Part shown: one piece after another, positions 45,700 to 56,229 of the stretch
Numbering within the stretch: the stretch's first letter is position 1
How the letters are laid out: the number at the start of each line of letters is the position of its first letter
DNA from: Nostoc sp. LEGE 06077
Lineage (GTDB): Bacteria; Cyanobacteriota; Cyanobacteriia; Cyanobacteriales; Nostocaceae
NCBI RefSeq assembly: GCF_015207705.1
Contig: NZ_JADEWI010000042.1
Span: 1 to 61,064 of the forward strand
DNA length: 61,064 nucleotides
Reading direction: 5' to 3'
Notes under the pieces: model-generated
The model's input: the letters and a program-made list of their open reading frames with translations, nothing else
Told to the model about the DNA's origin: nothing
The model's database searches: none
Position numbers and translations under genes: made by a program

Positions 45700-46794
45700 T
45701 TGAATTGGGAGATGAATCTATACAACTCCCTTAAGTCTCTGGGTATTGCTGACCCAAGCGGCATCGGCTGGTTGGCAGTAGTGTTTACGTTTCTCTTTGC
45801 TTGGCTAGTGACATGGCGTTTAATTCCAACGGTACGTAAGTTTGCCCTGCGAGTTGGTTGGGCTGACCAACCAAATGCGCGACGGCTAAATCGGGAACCT
45901 TTACCGAATGCCGGGGGTTTGGCTATTTATGCAGGAGTAATTGCCGCGTTAGTTCTTGCTAGTCTGTTACGACCGATTGAATTACAAAGTGTCTTGGCAC
46001 AGGTGTTGACTGTGCTACTAGGAGGTTCAATCCTAGTGTTGGTGGGCTTTATTGATGATCAGTTTGGTTTACCACCTTCTGTACGCTTGTGGACACAGAT
46101 CATCACGGCCTTGTTGCTGGTAGCCAATGGCATCAGCATCAAAGTTGCCTTCGGCACGCCTGTTGACTCACTCTTGTCAATGTTTATTACAGTATTGTGG
46201 GTGGTCGGGATTACCAACGCCATCAATTTGATGGATGGTATGGATGGATTGGCCGGGGGGATCAGTTTTATTACGGCGATGAGTTTGTTGGCAGTTTCCG
46301 CCCAATTTCCCAACAAAGCGGCAGCAACCTTAGTTTTGGCTGCTTTGGGAGGTGGGGCGTTAGGTTTCTTGCGCCACAACTTCCACCCCTCACGCATCAT
46401 TATGGGTGACGCTGGAGCATACTTTTTTGGTTATGTTTTAGCTGCTACCAGTATTTTGGGTGATTTGCAGGTGACTACTGTCTTTTCTTTAGTACCGACA
46501 GTTTTATTTTTGTTATTACCAGTCTTAGATACTACCCAAGTGTTTTTACGGCGGCTATTAGCAGGAAAAAACCCCCTCAGTACTCCTGGCAAGGATCACC
46601 TCCACCACCGTTTATTAGCTTGGGGGTTCTCGCAAAGTCATGCGGCATTTACGCTCTGGACAATTACCTTAATTGGTAATTTGCTGGCAATGCACATCCG
46701 CGATATGCCTGTAACTGTGATAGTTGCTACCAGTGTGATCATTATTATTTTGTTGGGCTTTACCGTTTGGCAAAGAATATTACACAATTCTTAA
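45700..46794 (+). CDS. WecA/MraY-family glycosyl-1-phosphate transferase
   Basis: 364 residues with about ten to eleven membrane helices. The family signatures are PNAGGLAIYAGV, GFIDDQFGLPPSVRLW (the DD metal pair), NAINLMDGMDGLAGG and GKDHLHHRLLAWGFS (the HxHHR motif). It transfers a HexNAc-1-phosphate to a polyprenyl phosphate, the first step of O-antigen, exopolysaccharide or wall-polymer synthesis. The start is a TTG at 45700; the ATG at 45712 is an alternative with a poorly placed ribosome site. It is divergent from groEL and convergent with fabG. Confidence 0.9.
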   Translation: MNWEMNLYNSLKSLGIADPSGIGWLAVVFTFLFAWLVTWRLIPTVRKFALRVGWADQPNARRLNREPLPNAGGLAIYAGVIAALVLASLLRPIELQSVLAQVLTVLLGGSILVLVGFIDDQFGLPPSVRLWTQIITALLLVANGISIKVAFGTPVDSLLSMFITVLWVVGITNAINLMDGMDGLAGGISFITAMSLLAVSAQFPNKAAATLVLAALGGGALGFLRHNFHPSRIIMGDAGAYFFGYVLAATSILGDLQVTTVFSLVPTVLFLLLPVLDTTQVFLRRLLAGKNPLSTPGKDHLHHRLLAWGFSQSHAAFTLWTITLIGNLLAMHIRDMPVTVIVATSVIIIILLGFTVWQRILHNS

Positions 46795-46801
46795 TTTTGA
46801 A

Positions 46802-47662
<861 letters not shown>

Positions 47663-47787
47663 TCACACTTTAGATAAATGACTATTGACTATTGACCCTC
47701 GACTATAAAAATAAAATAATGTTGCAGCTATTCTTGAAAGCACGCATTAAGATTAAAAGCAATCCATAAAAATTCGGTGTGTGTCAT

Positions 47788-48105
47788 ATGGCCACTAAAA
47801 AACATTTCAACAGTTTTGAAGAAATGCTTTCTGGTTCCGATGTACCTGTATTAGTAGATTTTTACGCTGAATGGTGTGGCCCTTGCAAAATGATGGGGCC
47901 GATTTTAGATCAAGTTAATGCCCAATTGCAAGGCAGTATACGTATTGTTAAAATTGACACAGAAAAATACACCGAATTGGCTACTCAATATCGTATTGAA
48001 GCCTTGCCAACACTGATGTTATTTAAGGAAGGTAAGCCTGTGGATAAAATTGAAGGAGTATTGCAAGCACCCCAGTTAGTGCAACATCTCCAAACTTTAA
48101 TTTAG
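47788..48105 (+). CDS. trxA: Thioredoxin
   Basis: 105 residues from ATG 47788 (MATKKHFNSFEEML); the GTG 9 nt upstream is less likely. The active site is EWCGPCKMM with Cys30 and Cys33, and the cis-Pro loop is IEALPTLMLFKEG. It reduces disulfides in the cytoplasm, receiving electrons from ferredoxin- or NADPH-thioredoxin reductase. It has no leader. It lies divergent from fabG. Which Trx type (m, x or y) it is cannot be fixed without alignment. Confidence 0.95.
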   Translation: MATKKHFNSFEEMLSGSDVPVLVDFYAEWCGPCKMMGPILDQVNAQLQGSIRIVKIDTEKYTELATQYRIEALPTLMLFKEGKPVDKIEGVLQAPQLVQHLQTLI

Positions 48106-48107
48106 AT

Positions 48108-48135
48108 GTAACAGGTGATAGGTAACAGGTAACAG
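48108..48135. repeat. STRR heptamer array after trxA
   Basis: GTAACAG-GTGATAG-GTAACAG-GTAACAG, starting 2 bp past the thioredoxin stop, so it forms the start of that 3' UTR. Confidence 0.9.
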
Positions 48136-48206
48136 AGTTCAAATTTTTTGCTTAACCACCTGGCCTATTGCTACAGATTAATTTTCGAGTTTTGATCAAA
48201 CAAAAA

Positions 48207-48247
48207 TGGCTAATAGCTGTTCATGATCAATGATTAGCTATTAGCCA
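48207..48247 (-). terminator. Terminator between trxA and ndhB
   Basis: TGGCTAATAGCT (48207-48218) and its exact complement (48236-48247) form a 12-bp stem. On the reverse strand it is followed by ATTTTTGTTT, so it serves ndhB, whose stop lies 20 bp upstream of it; the stem can also end the trxA mRNA. Confidence 0.75.
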
Positions 48248-48267
48248 TAAATACAAGTACAAGTAAG

Positions 48268-49821
48268 TTACAGTTTTTCTGGTTCTTCTAGAGGAACTGT
48301 ACTTACTTTGGTAATTGTTGCTTGTAGGATTTGCGTATGCGAGATGGAATTGTTTGCCAATGTGAACAATGGATTTGACAAAATTCCGGCTATGGTAGTC
48401 GCAACTAAGCTGACCACTAAGCCTACTTGTAAAGGTCTTAGTCCAGGCAAATCCCAACGCACTTCGGGATAGTTCTTCACTACGTCGGACATTTCTTGGG
48501 GTTCTTTAACTACCATCATCTTGACTACGCGAATGTAGTAATAGATGGAGACAACACTAGTTACCAAACCTAGCAGAACTAATCCATAAAGACCAGCTTG
48601 CCAACCAGCCCAGAACAAGTAGATTTTGCCAAAAAATCCAGCCAGCGGTGGAATACCACCCAAGGACAGCAGGGAAAGACTCAATGCTAATGTCAACAGT
48701 GGATCTTTTTGATATAAACCTGAGTACTCGGTAATTTGGTCGGTTCCGGTGCGTAGGGAGAAGAGAATCACACAGGTAAAACCGCACAGGTTCATAAACA
48801 AATAAACCAGCAGGTAAAATACCATACTGGCGTATCCCGCCTCTGTACCAGCAATCAAGCCAATCATCACAAACCCAGCTTGAGCAATGGATGAATAAGC
48901 CAGCATTCGTTTCATGCTGGTTTGGGCAAGAGCCACCACATTACCCAAGATCATGCTGAGAATAGCTAGGGCTGTAAAGACAAATCTCCACTCGTCAGCC
49001 ACCATTGGGAAGACTGTAGTTAGTAGGCGAATGGCGAGAGCAAACCCAGCCGTTTTGGAACCAACAGATAAAAAGGCAATGACCGGAGTCGGAGCGCCTT
49101 CGTAAACGTCTGGTGTCCACTGGTGAAAGGGTGCAGCAGAAATTTTGAAGCCAATACCTGCAATGATGAAAACGAGGGAAATCACCAAACCTAATGATTG
49201 GCTGACGTTGGCTGTAATGATACCATCGGCGATCGCACTTAATTCTGTTTGACCACCAGATAGACCGTACAGCAGCGAAACGCCGTATAAAAATACTGCT
49301 GTACTAGCAGCGCCAATCAACAGATATTTCAACGCCGCTTCGTTAGAGCGTGGGTCGCGCTTAGTATAGCCTGTCAGCAGATAAGAGGAAATACTTAAGG
49401 TTTCTAGTGAGATGAAAATCATCACTAACTCACTAGCCCCAGATAAGAACATTCCGCCTAGAGTAGCAGTCAGCAATATGGCGATGAATTCTGCTAGAGC
49501 AGTACCACTCTGCTCGATATAGCGAATTGACATCAATATTGTGACAATGGCAGACAACGCGATAATACCGCGAAACACAATACTGAGGTCATCACCAGTG
49601 AAGCCACCGGTAAAAGAGATGGGATTGACCGCATCCCATTGATAGTACAGGGCGACAATTGCAGCTAGTAAACCTGCGATCGCTGGATATCCAATCCAAC
49701 GTGCGGATGTACGCCCTAAAATCAAATCAATAATCAAAACTCCCAAGAGGGTAACAATGATAATCCCCTCTGGTAGAATCGTTCCAGCATTTAACTGGGA
49801 TGCAAGATTAGCAAAATCCAT
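48268..49821 (-). CDS. ndhB: NDH-1 subunit 2 (NdhB)
   Basis: 517 residues, about 14 membrane helices. This is the proton-pumping-type subunit homologous to NuoN/antiporters: [58 protein letters not shown] with the conserved Lys/His of the channel, and [20 protein letters not shown]. In cyanobacteria NDH-1 works in respiration, cyclic electron flow around photosystem I and CO2 uptake in the thylakoid membrane. It is monocistronic here, as is usual for cyanobacterial ndhB. Confidence 0.97.
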   Translation of the reverse strand: MDFANLASQLNAGTILPEGIIIVTLLGVLIIDLILGRTSARWIGYPAIAGLLAAIVALYYQWDAVNPISFTGGFTGDDLSIVFRGIIALSAIVTILMSIRYIEQSGTALAEFIAILLTATLGGMFLSGASELVMIFISLETLSISSYLLTGYTKRDPRSNEAALKYLLIGAASTAVFLYGVSLLYGLSGGQTELSAIADGIITANVSQSLGLVISLVFIIAGIGFKISAAPFHQWTPDVYEGAPTPVIAFLSVGSKTAGFALAIRLLTTVFPMVADEWRFVFTALAILSMILGNVVALAQTSMKRMLAYSSIAQAGFVMIGLIAGTEAGYASMVFYLLVYLFMNLCGFTCVILFSLRTGTDQITEYSGLYQKDPLLTLALSLSLLSLGGIPPLAGFFGKIYLFWAGWQAGLYGLVLLGLVTSVVSIYYYIRVVKMMVVKEPQEMSDVVKNYPEVRWDLPGLRPLQVGLVVSLVATTIAGILSNPLFTLANNSISHTQILQATITKVSTVPLEEPEKL

Positions 49822-50369
49822 GAGATATATAGGGTTTGGCGATTAGACATTAAGGCTAACTTTGTTCATTTTATCTATTGTTCATTACCAAAGTTGCATT
49901 TACCTTTCTGTCTTAAGCATAGACTGACTCTTGTGTAAAATTAGCTTAAAAGAAGCGTACCAGCTAACTACCACTCAAGACTCTATCATTATCATTAGAT
50001 TAAATTATAGTTTAAATTTTGAATTGGGCATTTTTTAAATATAGATGCTAGTCCAGGTATCCGTTAAACATGGTGACTAAATCAACAAGCCTTATTGCTA
50101 AATATACTTGTCGACAATTAACTTATACTAATTAGTTCTATGTAAAATTTCACTTAATAATTCCGCTTGTCTTCCTTGACATTCTTGGCAGTTAGTTAAA
50201 AAATAAATGCCTGTTTATCGAGAATTGCTATCAGTACAATTTACTATTTCATCAAACATTAAATATTTCAGGACTTACGCACAAGCTAGGTAAAATCTAA
50301 CCACAGAGACCCAAAGCTCTCAGAGTAATGAGAGTTTGAGAGATTTTTGCGTAACTTTAGTATTTTAAA
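49822..50369. other. Gene-free region upstream of ndhB
   Basis: 548 bp of AT-rich sequence between the HAD-DUF952 gene stop and the ndhB start. It must hold the ndhB promoter. A weak small stem CTCTCAGAG-TAATGAGAG occurs near 50318-50335. No coding region is seen. Confidence 0.55.
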
Positions 50370-51431
50370 TTATTCCGTTCTCGATATTAAATCTTCCAGT
50401 TCTTGAGGCAAATTGAAGTATCCATTAACTTCTGAGTTAAAATTTATAACTTGAGTAACAGCATCTATATTTAAATTTCCATAGATGTGAGGAAATATTT
50501 CTCCTGTCTCAGCAGCTTCGTAGCGGATTTCCGACTTAACTTTCTTCCTATCAATCAACAATATAACTAATTCTTTTTTATGATAAAAAAATCTGTTAGC
50601 TACTTGGATAATTTGGGATACTTTTGAGCAATGAATAAAACCTTCATTAGCTAGAGATTCTGCAATATATATATCCTGATCTTGAGCTTGTTCCCATTGT
50701 AAGCGTTGTGTAATGTGTAGAAGAAAGGGAATATTAGATTTGGGGATTTCTGCGTTATCTAATAGTTGGATAAAATCGCATTTATCTAAGTCTTTAATTA
50801 CTATTTTAGCTCCAGCATCGAGTAATTTTTCTGCTGCTTGATACTCACCTATACCAATGAAACTGATATTTAAATTTTGGGCAGCCTTGACATCCCAAAT
50901 GCCATCACCGACAAATACAATTTTTAGGAAATTGTCAACATTGTAAATATTTTTAGCTTCGATAATAGCAGTATTAATAATATCTTCTCGTGAAATGCCA
51001 TCATCAGATGAAGCTAATGGGATATTTTCTATTACTAAGGTTGCTTTTTGCAGTTTTAATATAGCAGAATCATACCATCCACCAGTAGCGATCGCTACAC
51101 ACCATGTAGAAGAATTTTGCAGTTCAGCCAATCTCTTATCAGCGCCAAGAATACTTGTAAATAGATATTCTTGTGTACTAACTGCCTGTTGAAGTTGAGT
51201 AATAAAAGACTTTTTTAACCTTTCAATCTCTGTTTTGGATGGAACATGATTTAATCTTTCTTGAAAAATTTGCTGAGTAATGCCAGAGTCTGTAACATTT
51301 TTATAATCATACCAATTTGGATTAATATCCAAAAAATCAAATTCTGATGCAAAAGCGCTGAGAAAACAGTCTTCATCAATTTGATTTGTACTAGTGAGTG
51401 TGCCATCAATATCAAAAATTACTAAGTTCAT
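50370..51431 (-). CDS. HAD hydrolase fused to a DUF952 domain
   Basis: 353 residues. Residues 1-225 are a HAD-superfamily phosphatase: VIFDIDGTLT (nucleophile Asp7 and acid Asp9), VAIATGGWYDSAILKL (motif II) and IVFVGDGIWDVKAAQNLN (motif IV), with a helical cap between 15 and 90. Residues 238-345 match DUF952: LLHITQRLQWEQAQ, EGFIHCSKVSQIIQVANRFF, LVILLIDRKKVKSEIRYEA and FPHIYGNLNIDAV. DUF952 normally stands alone and has an unknown, ADP-ribosyltransferase-like or glutathione S-transferase-related role. The fusion suggests a two-step reaction on one phosphorylated substrate. It is a single gene. Confidence 0.82.
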   Translation of the reverse strand: MNLVIFDIDGTLTSTNQIDEDCFLSAFASEFDFLDINPNWYDYKNVTDSGITQQIFQERLNHVPSKTEIERLKKSFITQLQQAVSTQEYLFTSILGADKRLAELQNSSTWCVAIATGGWYDSAILKLQKATLVIENIPLASSDDGISREDIINTAIIEAKNIYNVDNFLKIVFVGDGIWDVKAAQNLNISFIGIGEYQAAEKLLDAGAKIVIKDLDKCDFIQLLDNAEIPKSNIPFLLHITQRLQWEQAQDQDIYIAESLANEGFIHCSKVSQIIQVANRFFYHKKELVILLIDRKKVKSEIRYEAAETGEIFPHIYGNLNIDAVTQVINFNSEVNGYFNLPQELEDLISRTE

Positions 51432-51665
51432 ATAATGCTCATATTTGATTTCTGAAAAAATTATATATCTGTAAGGTAGTGATTAACTACTATATTCTCC
51501 ATAGATTAAGAGTTATATTAAAAATTTCCACGCTGCATATAGCTCGAAAATCTTTTTGCGGCTTTGCAACTATCCTGCAAAAATGGGTTGGATAAATTAT
51601 AAAACTCAAATAAATCAACAATTAATTTTCATTTTCTACCAAAAATAAATGATTTTAATCTCTAA

Positions 51666-53177
51666 TTAACGTGGTATACAAATATCTGGCGCACATAAAC
51701 CAGAAAACTGCATTGTGGTTACTGCAAAGGTATTTAAATCTACGCAGCGAATAGCGTGATTATTGGTATCACTAATATATAAATGTGAACCCATAGAACT
51801 TAGTCCAGAAGGTTCAAAAAAGCGACTATCTTTACCTTGACCATCTTGTAAACCAGCTAAACCATCTCCCAAAATTGTTTGACAATTACCTGTATTCGGA
51901 CTAACTAATTTAATTTTGTGGTTGTATGTATCTGCTACCCACAAAAAATTTTTGACATATTCCACGGCCATACAGTGTTGTAATCGCACATCTGTAGTTT
52001 GTCCATCTACATCACCAAAACCAAATAACTGTTGACTACCACAAACAGTTCTGACTTGAAATGGTTCAATAATTTTTACACTGCGAATTGTGCTGATTTC
52101 GCTGTCAGCAATATATAGTTGTTGTCCATCTGTGGTGATTCCACTGGGTTGAGCAAAAACCGATTCTGCAAGTGAACCATCAACACAACCTTCTGCACCT
52201 CTACCAGCATAAGTTTTGACAATGTTGGTGTCTAAATCCATTTGCCAAATTTGGTGTGAACCCGCCATTGCAATGAATAAAATATTTTCTACTTTGGCTA
52301 AATCCCACGGGGAATTTAACGCAGTTTCTAATCCAACACCGCTATGAGGATGAATGTTGCGGCTTTGTTCACCAGTTCCAGCAATTGTTTCGACTAATTG
52401 GTGTTTTAAATCTATTCGCCGCAAGGCATGATTTTCGGTATCAGCAACGTAAAGAATTTGATTTTCACGATCAAATACCATTCCTTGTGGTGCAGAAAAT
52501 TGCGCTTGACTAAAACTACCATCAGTTAAACCAGATTTTCCTGTACCAATGATGTGGAGAACTTCGCCATCAAGGCTACTCATAACTAAGCGATGATGTC
52601 CAGTGTCAGCGATGAATAAACCTGCTGACGTGGCTAAGACTTTACCAGGAAAAGCTAAGGGTGAAATTATTGGCTGTTGCTGCTTTTCTAAAATATGGTT
52701 GATTTCTTGAAAGTTGATAGTGCCTTTTTTTTGGTGTTCCTCGATGACTTTTGCAATTAACTCGTCTAAAACTTCACGCTTACCTTCACCAGAAACGTAC
52801 CCAACTACATAACCTTCTGGATCAATAATCATAAACGTCGGCCAAGCACGCACAGTATATTCTTGCCATACGCGAAAATTTTGATCTCCTAAAACAGGAT
52901 GTTCAATGTCATAGCGGAGAATGGCTTGGCGGATATTTTCAGTTTGTTGTTCATTGTCAAATTTGGCGGAGTGAACCCCAATCACTGTCAGATTATCTTG
53001 ATATTTCTGTTCTAGATATTTCAAGTCGGGGAGAATATGCAGACAATTAATACAGCAATATGTCCAAAAATCTAAGATGACAACTCTACCCCTAAGTTGT
53101 TTTAAGGACAAAGGTTTGTCAGTGTTCAGCCAAGCGTAATTTTGGGGAAGTTCTGGCGCTCTGACGCGGGGAGCCAT
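51666..53177 (-). CDS. Thioredoxin-like domain plus NHL-repeat protein
   Basis: 503 residues from ATG 53177 (AAAGGA 7 nt upstream); the longer frame would add 34 hydrophobic residues without support. Residues 1-150 are a TlpA-like thioredoxin fold with WTYCCINCLHILPDL, in which Cys42 and Cys45 form CxxC, and YTVRAWPTFMIIDPEG with the cis-Pro. Residues 165-490 contain about six NHL repeats (GLFIADTGHHRLVM, ILYVADTENHALRRIDL, LYISDTNNHAIRCVDL), which fold as a beta-propeller. The architecture is that of animal NHLRC2. No signal peptide, so it is cytoplasmic. It is divergent from glutaminase only 46 bp away. Confidence 0.88.
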   Translation of the reverse strand: MAPRVRAPELPQNYAWLNTDKPLSLKQLRGRVVILDFWTYCCINCLHILPDLKYLEQKYQDNLTVIGVHSAKFDNEQQTENIRQAILRYDIEHPVLGDQNFRVWQEYTVRAWPTFMIIDPEGYVVGYVSGEGKREVLDELIAKVIEEHQKKGTINFQEINHILEKQQQPIISPLAFPGKVLATSAGLFIADTGHHRLVMSSLDGEVLHIIGTGKSGLTDGSFSQAQFSAPQGMVFDRENQILYVADTENHALRRIDLKHQLVETIAGTGEQSRNIHPHSGVGLETALNSPWDLAKVENILFIAMAGSHQIWQMDLDTNIVKTYAGRGAEGCVDGSLAESVFAQPSGITTDGQQLYIADSEISTIRSVKIIEPFQVRTVCGSQQLFGFGDVDGQTTDVRLQHCMAVEYVKNFLWVADTYNHKIKLVSPNTGNCQTILGDGLAGLQDGQGKDSRFFEPSGLSSMGSHLYISDTNNHAIRCVDLNTFAVTTMQFSGLCAPDICIPR

Positions 53178-53214
53178 GAGGTATCCTTTGGTGTTAAGGG
53201 TAGAGATATATAGA

Positions 53215-53237
53215 AGGTGACAGGTGACAGGTGACAG
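53215..53237. repeat. STRR heptamers over the glutaminase start
   Basis: AGGTGAC three times and AG, covering the GTG start and ribosome site of the glutaminase gene in the 46-bp divergent gap to the NHL gene. Confidence 0.85.
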
Positions 53238-54153
53238 AGTTAACAGTCTTAATAAAAAACTGGATAAACTGACTACCACTGATTTAGCGGCTTGGGTACA
53301 ACAAGCTAAGATTCAGACTGTACATGGAAAAGTATGCGATCGCATTCCACAATTATCTGTCGCTAACCCTGCTTGGTTTGCAGTTCACATCTGCTGTGTC
53401 TCAGGAAAAACTTACACTTCAGGCGACACAGATTGTGTGTTTCCTTTAATGAGTGTAATCAAAGTATTTTCCTTTCTGTATCTGCTAGAAATCATGGGAG
53501 TCGATACAGTTTTGCAATGGGTGGATGTTGAACCATCGGATGCGGCTTTCAATTCTTTTGATCAATTGATTACCGATAACGGACAACCCCGTAACCCGAT
53601 GATTAATAGTGGTGCAATTACCCTAGCTGATAAATTACCAGGAAAGACAGCCAGCGATCGCACTCACAACTTATGTCAATGGTTAAATAAGTTAACAGGT
53701 TCCCAACTATTTTTAGATCAAGTCATGCTGGCTTCAGTACGCGCTTCACGTTCACCAGTTAACCAAGCCATTACAAATTATCTAGCCGAAAAAAATCATC
53801 TCGAAAATTCTGACATAGCTCTTGACACCTACGAGCAAATATGCTGTTTATCTGGAAGAGTAGAAGATTTAGCCTTATTAGGAAAAGCCTTAGCGAGTGG
53901 GAATAACTTACAGCATCATCGAATAGTTAACGCTGTCATGTTAACCTGCGGACTGTACCAAGACTCTGCTAAATTCGCCGTCAAAATTGGTTTACCAATG
54001 AAATCAGGCATTAGTGGAGGACTTTTAGCCATAGTACCAAACAACGGAGCGATCGCTTGCTACAGTCCCGCCTTAGATCCAGTGGGAAATTCTGTAGGTG
54101 CGATCGCTTTTATGGAAACTTTAGCCCAAAAATTAGAATTGAGTATCTTCTAA
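53224..54153 (+). CDS. glsA: Glutaminase A
   Basis: 309 residues. This is a serine-dependent beta-lactamase-like fold: the Ser77-x-x-Lys80 motif in CVFPLMSVIKVF, RNPMINSGAI, and MKSGISGGLLAIVPN with the family Gly-rich loop. It hydrolyses glutamine to glutamate and ammonia in the cytoplasm. The annotated GTG lies within an STRR array and the first eight codons come from that repeat, so the true amino terminus is uncertain; no better-placed start codon follows before the conserved region. It ends 110 bp before a convergent lipoprotein gene. Confidence 0.93.
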   Translation: MTGDRVNSLNKKLDKLTTTDLAAWVQQAKIQTVHGKVCDRIPQLSVANPAWFAVHICCVSGKTYTSGDTDCVFPLMSVIKVFSFLYLLEIMGVDTVLQWVDVEPSDAAFNSFDQLITDNGQPRNPMINSGAITLADKLPGKTASDRTHNLCQWLNKLTGSQLFLDQVMLASVRASRSPVNQAITNYLAEKNHLENSDIALDTYEQICCLSGRVEDLALLGKALASGNNLQHHRIVNAVMLTCGLYQDSAKFAVKIGLPMKSGISGGLLAIVPNNGAIACYSPALDPVGNSVGAIAFMETLAQKLELSIF

Positions 54154-54180
54154 AAGAACTCCGCGTAACTTTGTCTTGAA

Positions 54181-54224
54181 AAGTTTGCTCAACGGGGGGA
54201 ACCCCCGCACGCAACTTTTCGCTG
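54181..54224. repeat. Dispersed repeat, second copy
   Basis: This 44-nt block differs by one base from 34441-34484 inside the M16 peptidase gene. Here it is noncoding, between the convergent glutaminase and lipoprotein genes. It can fold on GGGGG-AA-CCCCC. Confidence 0.95.
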
Positions 54225-54265
54225 CGTTTACCTCAGCGCCCCTTTGCGTTTAAAAATCCCATCTC

Positions 54266-55711
54266 TCATTCCTCCCCTTGAGGTGTGGGAATTGAACGAC
54301 GCTGAAAATATTTACCCAACCTAGATTTTAAAGGCTCAGTTTTTGGTTGCTCAGGAACTTCTGTAGCTTGAGGCGTAGGTGTTACCTCTGGTTCTGGAGT
54401 AGGTGATTCAATAACTTGCGGTGTGGGTATTACATCTGGTTCTGGTATTGGCGACTGAGTAGCTTGAGGCGAAGATGTTACCTCTGGTTCTGGCGTTGGT
54501 GATTTAATAACTTGAGGTGTGGGTATTACATCTAGTTCTGGCGCTGGTGACTTAATAACTTTTGGTTCTGGTAATTCAGTAGGTTGAGGAGTTGGTATCA
54601 CCTCTGGCGGTGTTTCTAGTGCTGGTGATTCAATAACTTGAGGGGTGGGTGTCACCTCTGGCTGTGGTAACTTAGTCGGTTGCGGTTCAACTACCTCTGG
54701 AATTTCTGGTGTGGGAATTGGTTCTGGTGTCGGTGTGGGAACGGGTGGCTTGGGAATATAACTTGGATCTACAATGCTGCGTACTTCATCAGCCTTAAGT
54801 TCACCCCTGACAATTCGAGAAAGTGTATCTTTACCCTTCGGTTGGTAGTTAACTAATCTCACAGTAGTGTTAAAGGCATTTTTGACAGTGTTACCTTGGT
54901 TATCCAAGAATTCCAGCTTCACCCAATTATTTCCAGGTTTAAAGCCTTTGAGGTAAACTGCTTGCCAGCGATCGAACACAAAGCTTTCACCATCAATTGT
55001 GCAACGAATCCGCCAATCACTGAACAGGTCATTAGGACTATCTGTAGCTCCTAAGCGCAGTGGAGCGTTGGTTAAGTAAAAGTCCAGCAAAATTGGTTCA
55101 GCACCATAACTACCTTGCGGACGGATATAAGTTAGCAGGGGCAAGCGAGAATCAGGACTGTTATCATCAGTTTTTGTAAAAATGTGAAATGTTGTCTGAG
55201 TATAAGCGCCTTCACTTTTAAAGCTTTCATGCCAAGGACGAGAGGCGAAAACCCGTAAAGTATGTGTACCAGGAGATAAATCAGACAAAACCAATGGCTG
55301 GCTTAAATCGTACACGGGGATGTAAGGCTGATTGTCTAAAATTACATGGAGATGAGGGCCTAATTCCCATTTTGGCTCTTTAAATATCGGTAAATCTTTT
55401 ACCTGAAGCCGGACTGTAACTTTAGTGTCTGGGATGATCTCATCAAGTTGCGGCGTGACTATAGTCACCTGGGGGCGATACACTTCTAAAGTTGAACGTA
55501 GTTCTTGAATTACCTCTGGTGGCGCGACTTCAGTAAACTGCTGCGAAGTAGGTTGATATTTTTCGGTATGGCTAATAGGTGCATCTTGAGTAACAGCTTT
55601 CTCTGCACAGCTGTTTAAATTCAAAACCAACACTAGTATGATTAGCCACTTAAAAATAGTCAGACTCCTGGGGAGGATCTGCTTTAAAGCCTTCACGCAC
55701 CACAAATTCAT
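54266..55711 (-). CDS. Lipoprotein with Pro/Thr repeat tail
   Basis: 481 residues. The hydrophobic start ends in the lipobox LNSC (Cys35), so it is a lipoprotein. Residues 70-300 are beta-rich, with VTVRLQVKDLPIFKEPKWEL, HLHVILDNQPYIPVYDL and HTLRVFASRPWHESFKSE, suggesting two immunoglobulin-like domains. Residues 325-460 are a repeat of about 20 residues with the theme PEVTPTPQVIESP, encoded by a tandem repeat of about 60 bp. The last residues are basic (KSRLGKYFQRRS). Such Pro/Thr arms commonly span the periplasm or wall. The function is unknown. It is monocistronic. Confidence 0.75.
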   Translation of the reverse strand: MNLWCVKALKQILPRSLTIFKWLIILVLVLNLNSCAEKAVTQDAPISHTEKYQPTSQQFTEVAPPEVIQELRSTLEVYRPQVTIVTPQLDEIIPDTKVTVRLQVKDLPIFKEPKWELGPHLHVILDNQPYIPVYDLSQPLVLSDLSPGTHTLRVFASRPWHESFKSEGAYTQTTFHIFTKTDDNSPDSRLPLLTYIRPQGSYGAEPILLDFYLTNAPLRLGATDSPNDLFSDWRIRCTIDGESFVFDRWQAVYLKGFKPGNNWVKLEFLDNQGNTVKNAFNTTVRLVNYQPKGKDTLSRIVRGELKADEVRSIVDPSYIPKPPVPTPTPEPIPTPEIPEVVEPQPTKLPQPEVTPTPQVIESPALETPPEVIPTPQPTELPEPKVIKSPAPELDVIPTPQVIKSPTPEPEVTSSPQATQSPIPEPDVIPTPQVIESPTPEPEVTPTPQATEVPEQPKTEPLKSRLGKYFQRRSIPTPQGEE

Positions 55712-56229
55712 ACCTTACACCCAGTTATAGTCTGCAAAAACTGCAAAATTATTTTGCCCTAAACCACCTATCGGACACCAGAGCCTAAAAGGTAAAATTT
55801 TGTTCAGTTACTATATATTTTTTCAAAATGCTAGGAAATTAGTAATTTTTTTGACAATTCTCGCTTACAGATATCTGACTCTCGTACCAAAAATATCTAT
55901 AACTACAGTCCAGAATACTGAGTTTGTGCATATTATATCCATGAATCATAAATTTAACGAATTGTTATTCTTTGTAAATTAAATGAAGAAAGTCTTGACT
56001 TTTGGCTCAAAAGTTTAAAGTTAAAAGCTAGATCAGACAATTAATTTGGCTATTTTGAATTATTGTTAAAATCTCTCCAACAATGTACAAGTAAAGACTT
56101 TATAATTCAACAGAAACAAACTTCCACATAGCGTCTTCATCGCTCCTTCAGCCACTACTCTGGAGAAAGCGGCTAAAGATCAATTTGTGATTTCATGATT
56201 CCTCATTCCTTATCACGAGAGGAGGTCGA
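55712..56229 (+). other. psaA upstream region
   Basis: 518 bp without a gene. A TATAAT at 56101-56106 could be the -10 of the psaA promoter, giving a leader of about 115 nt, but no good -35 stands 17 bp before it. GGAGG at 56221-56225 is the psaA ribosome site. A reverse-strand or forward frame of 60 codons at the left end has no support. Confidence 0.5.
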
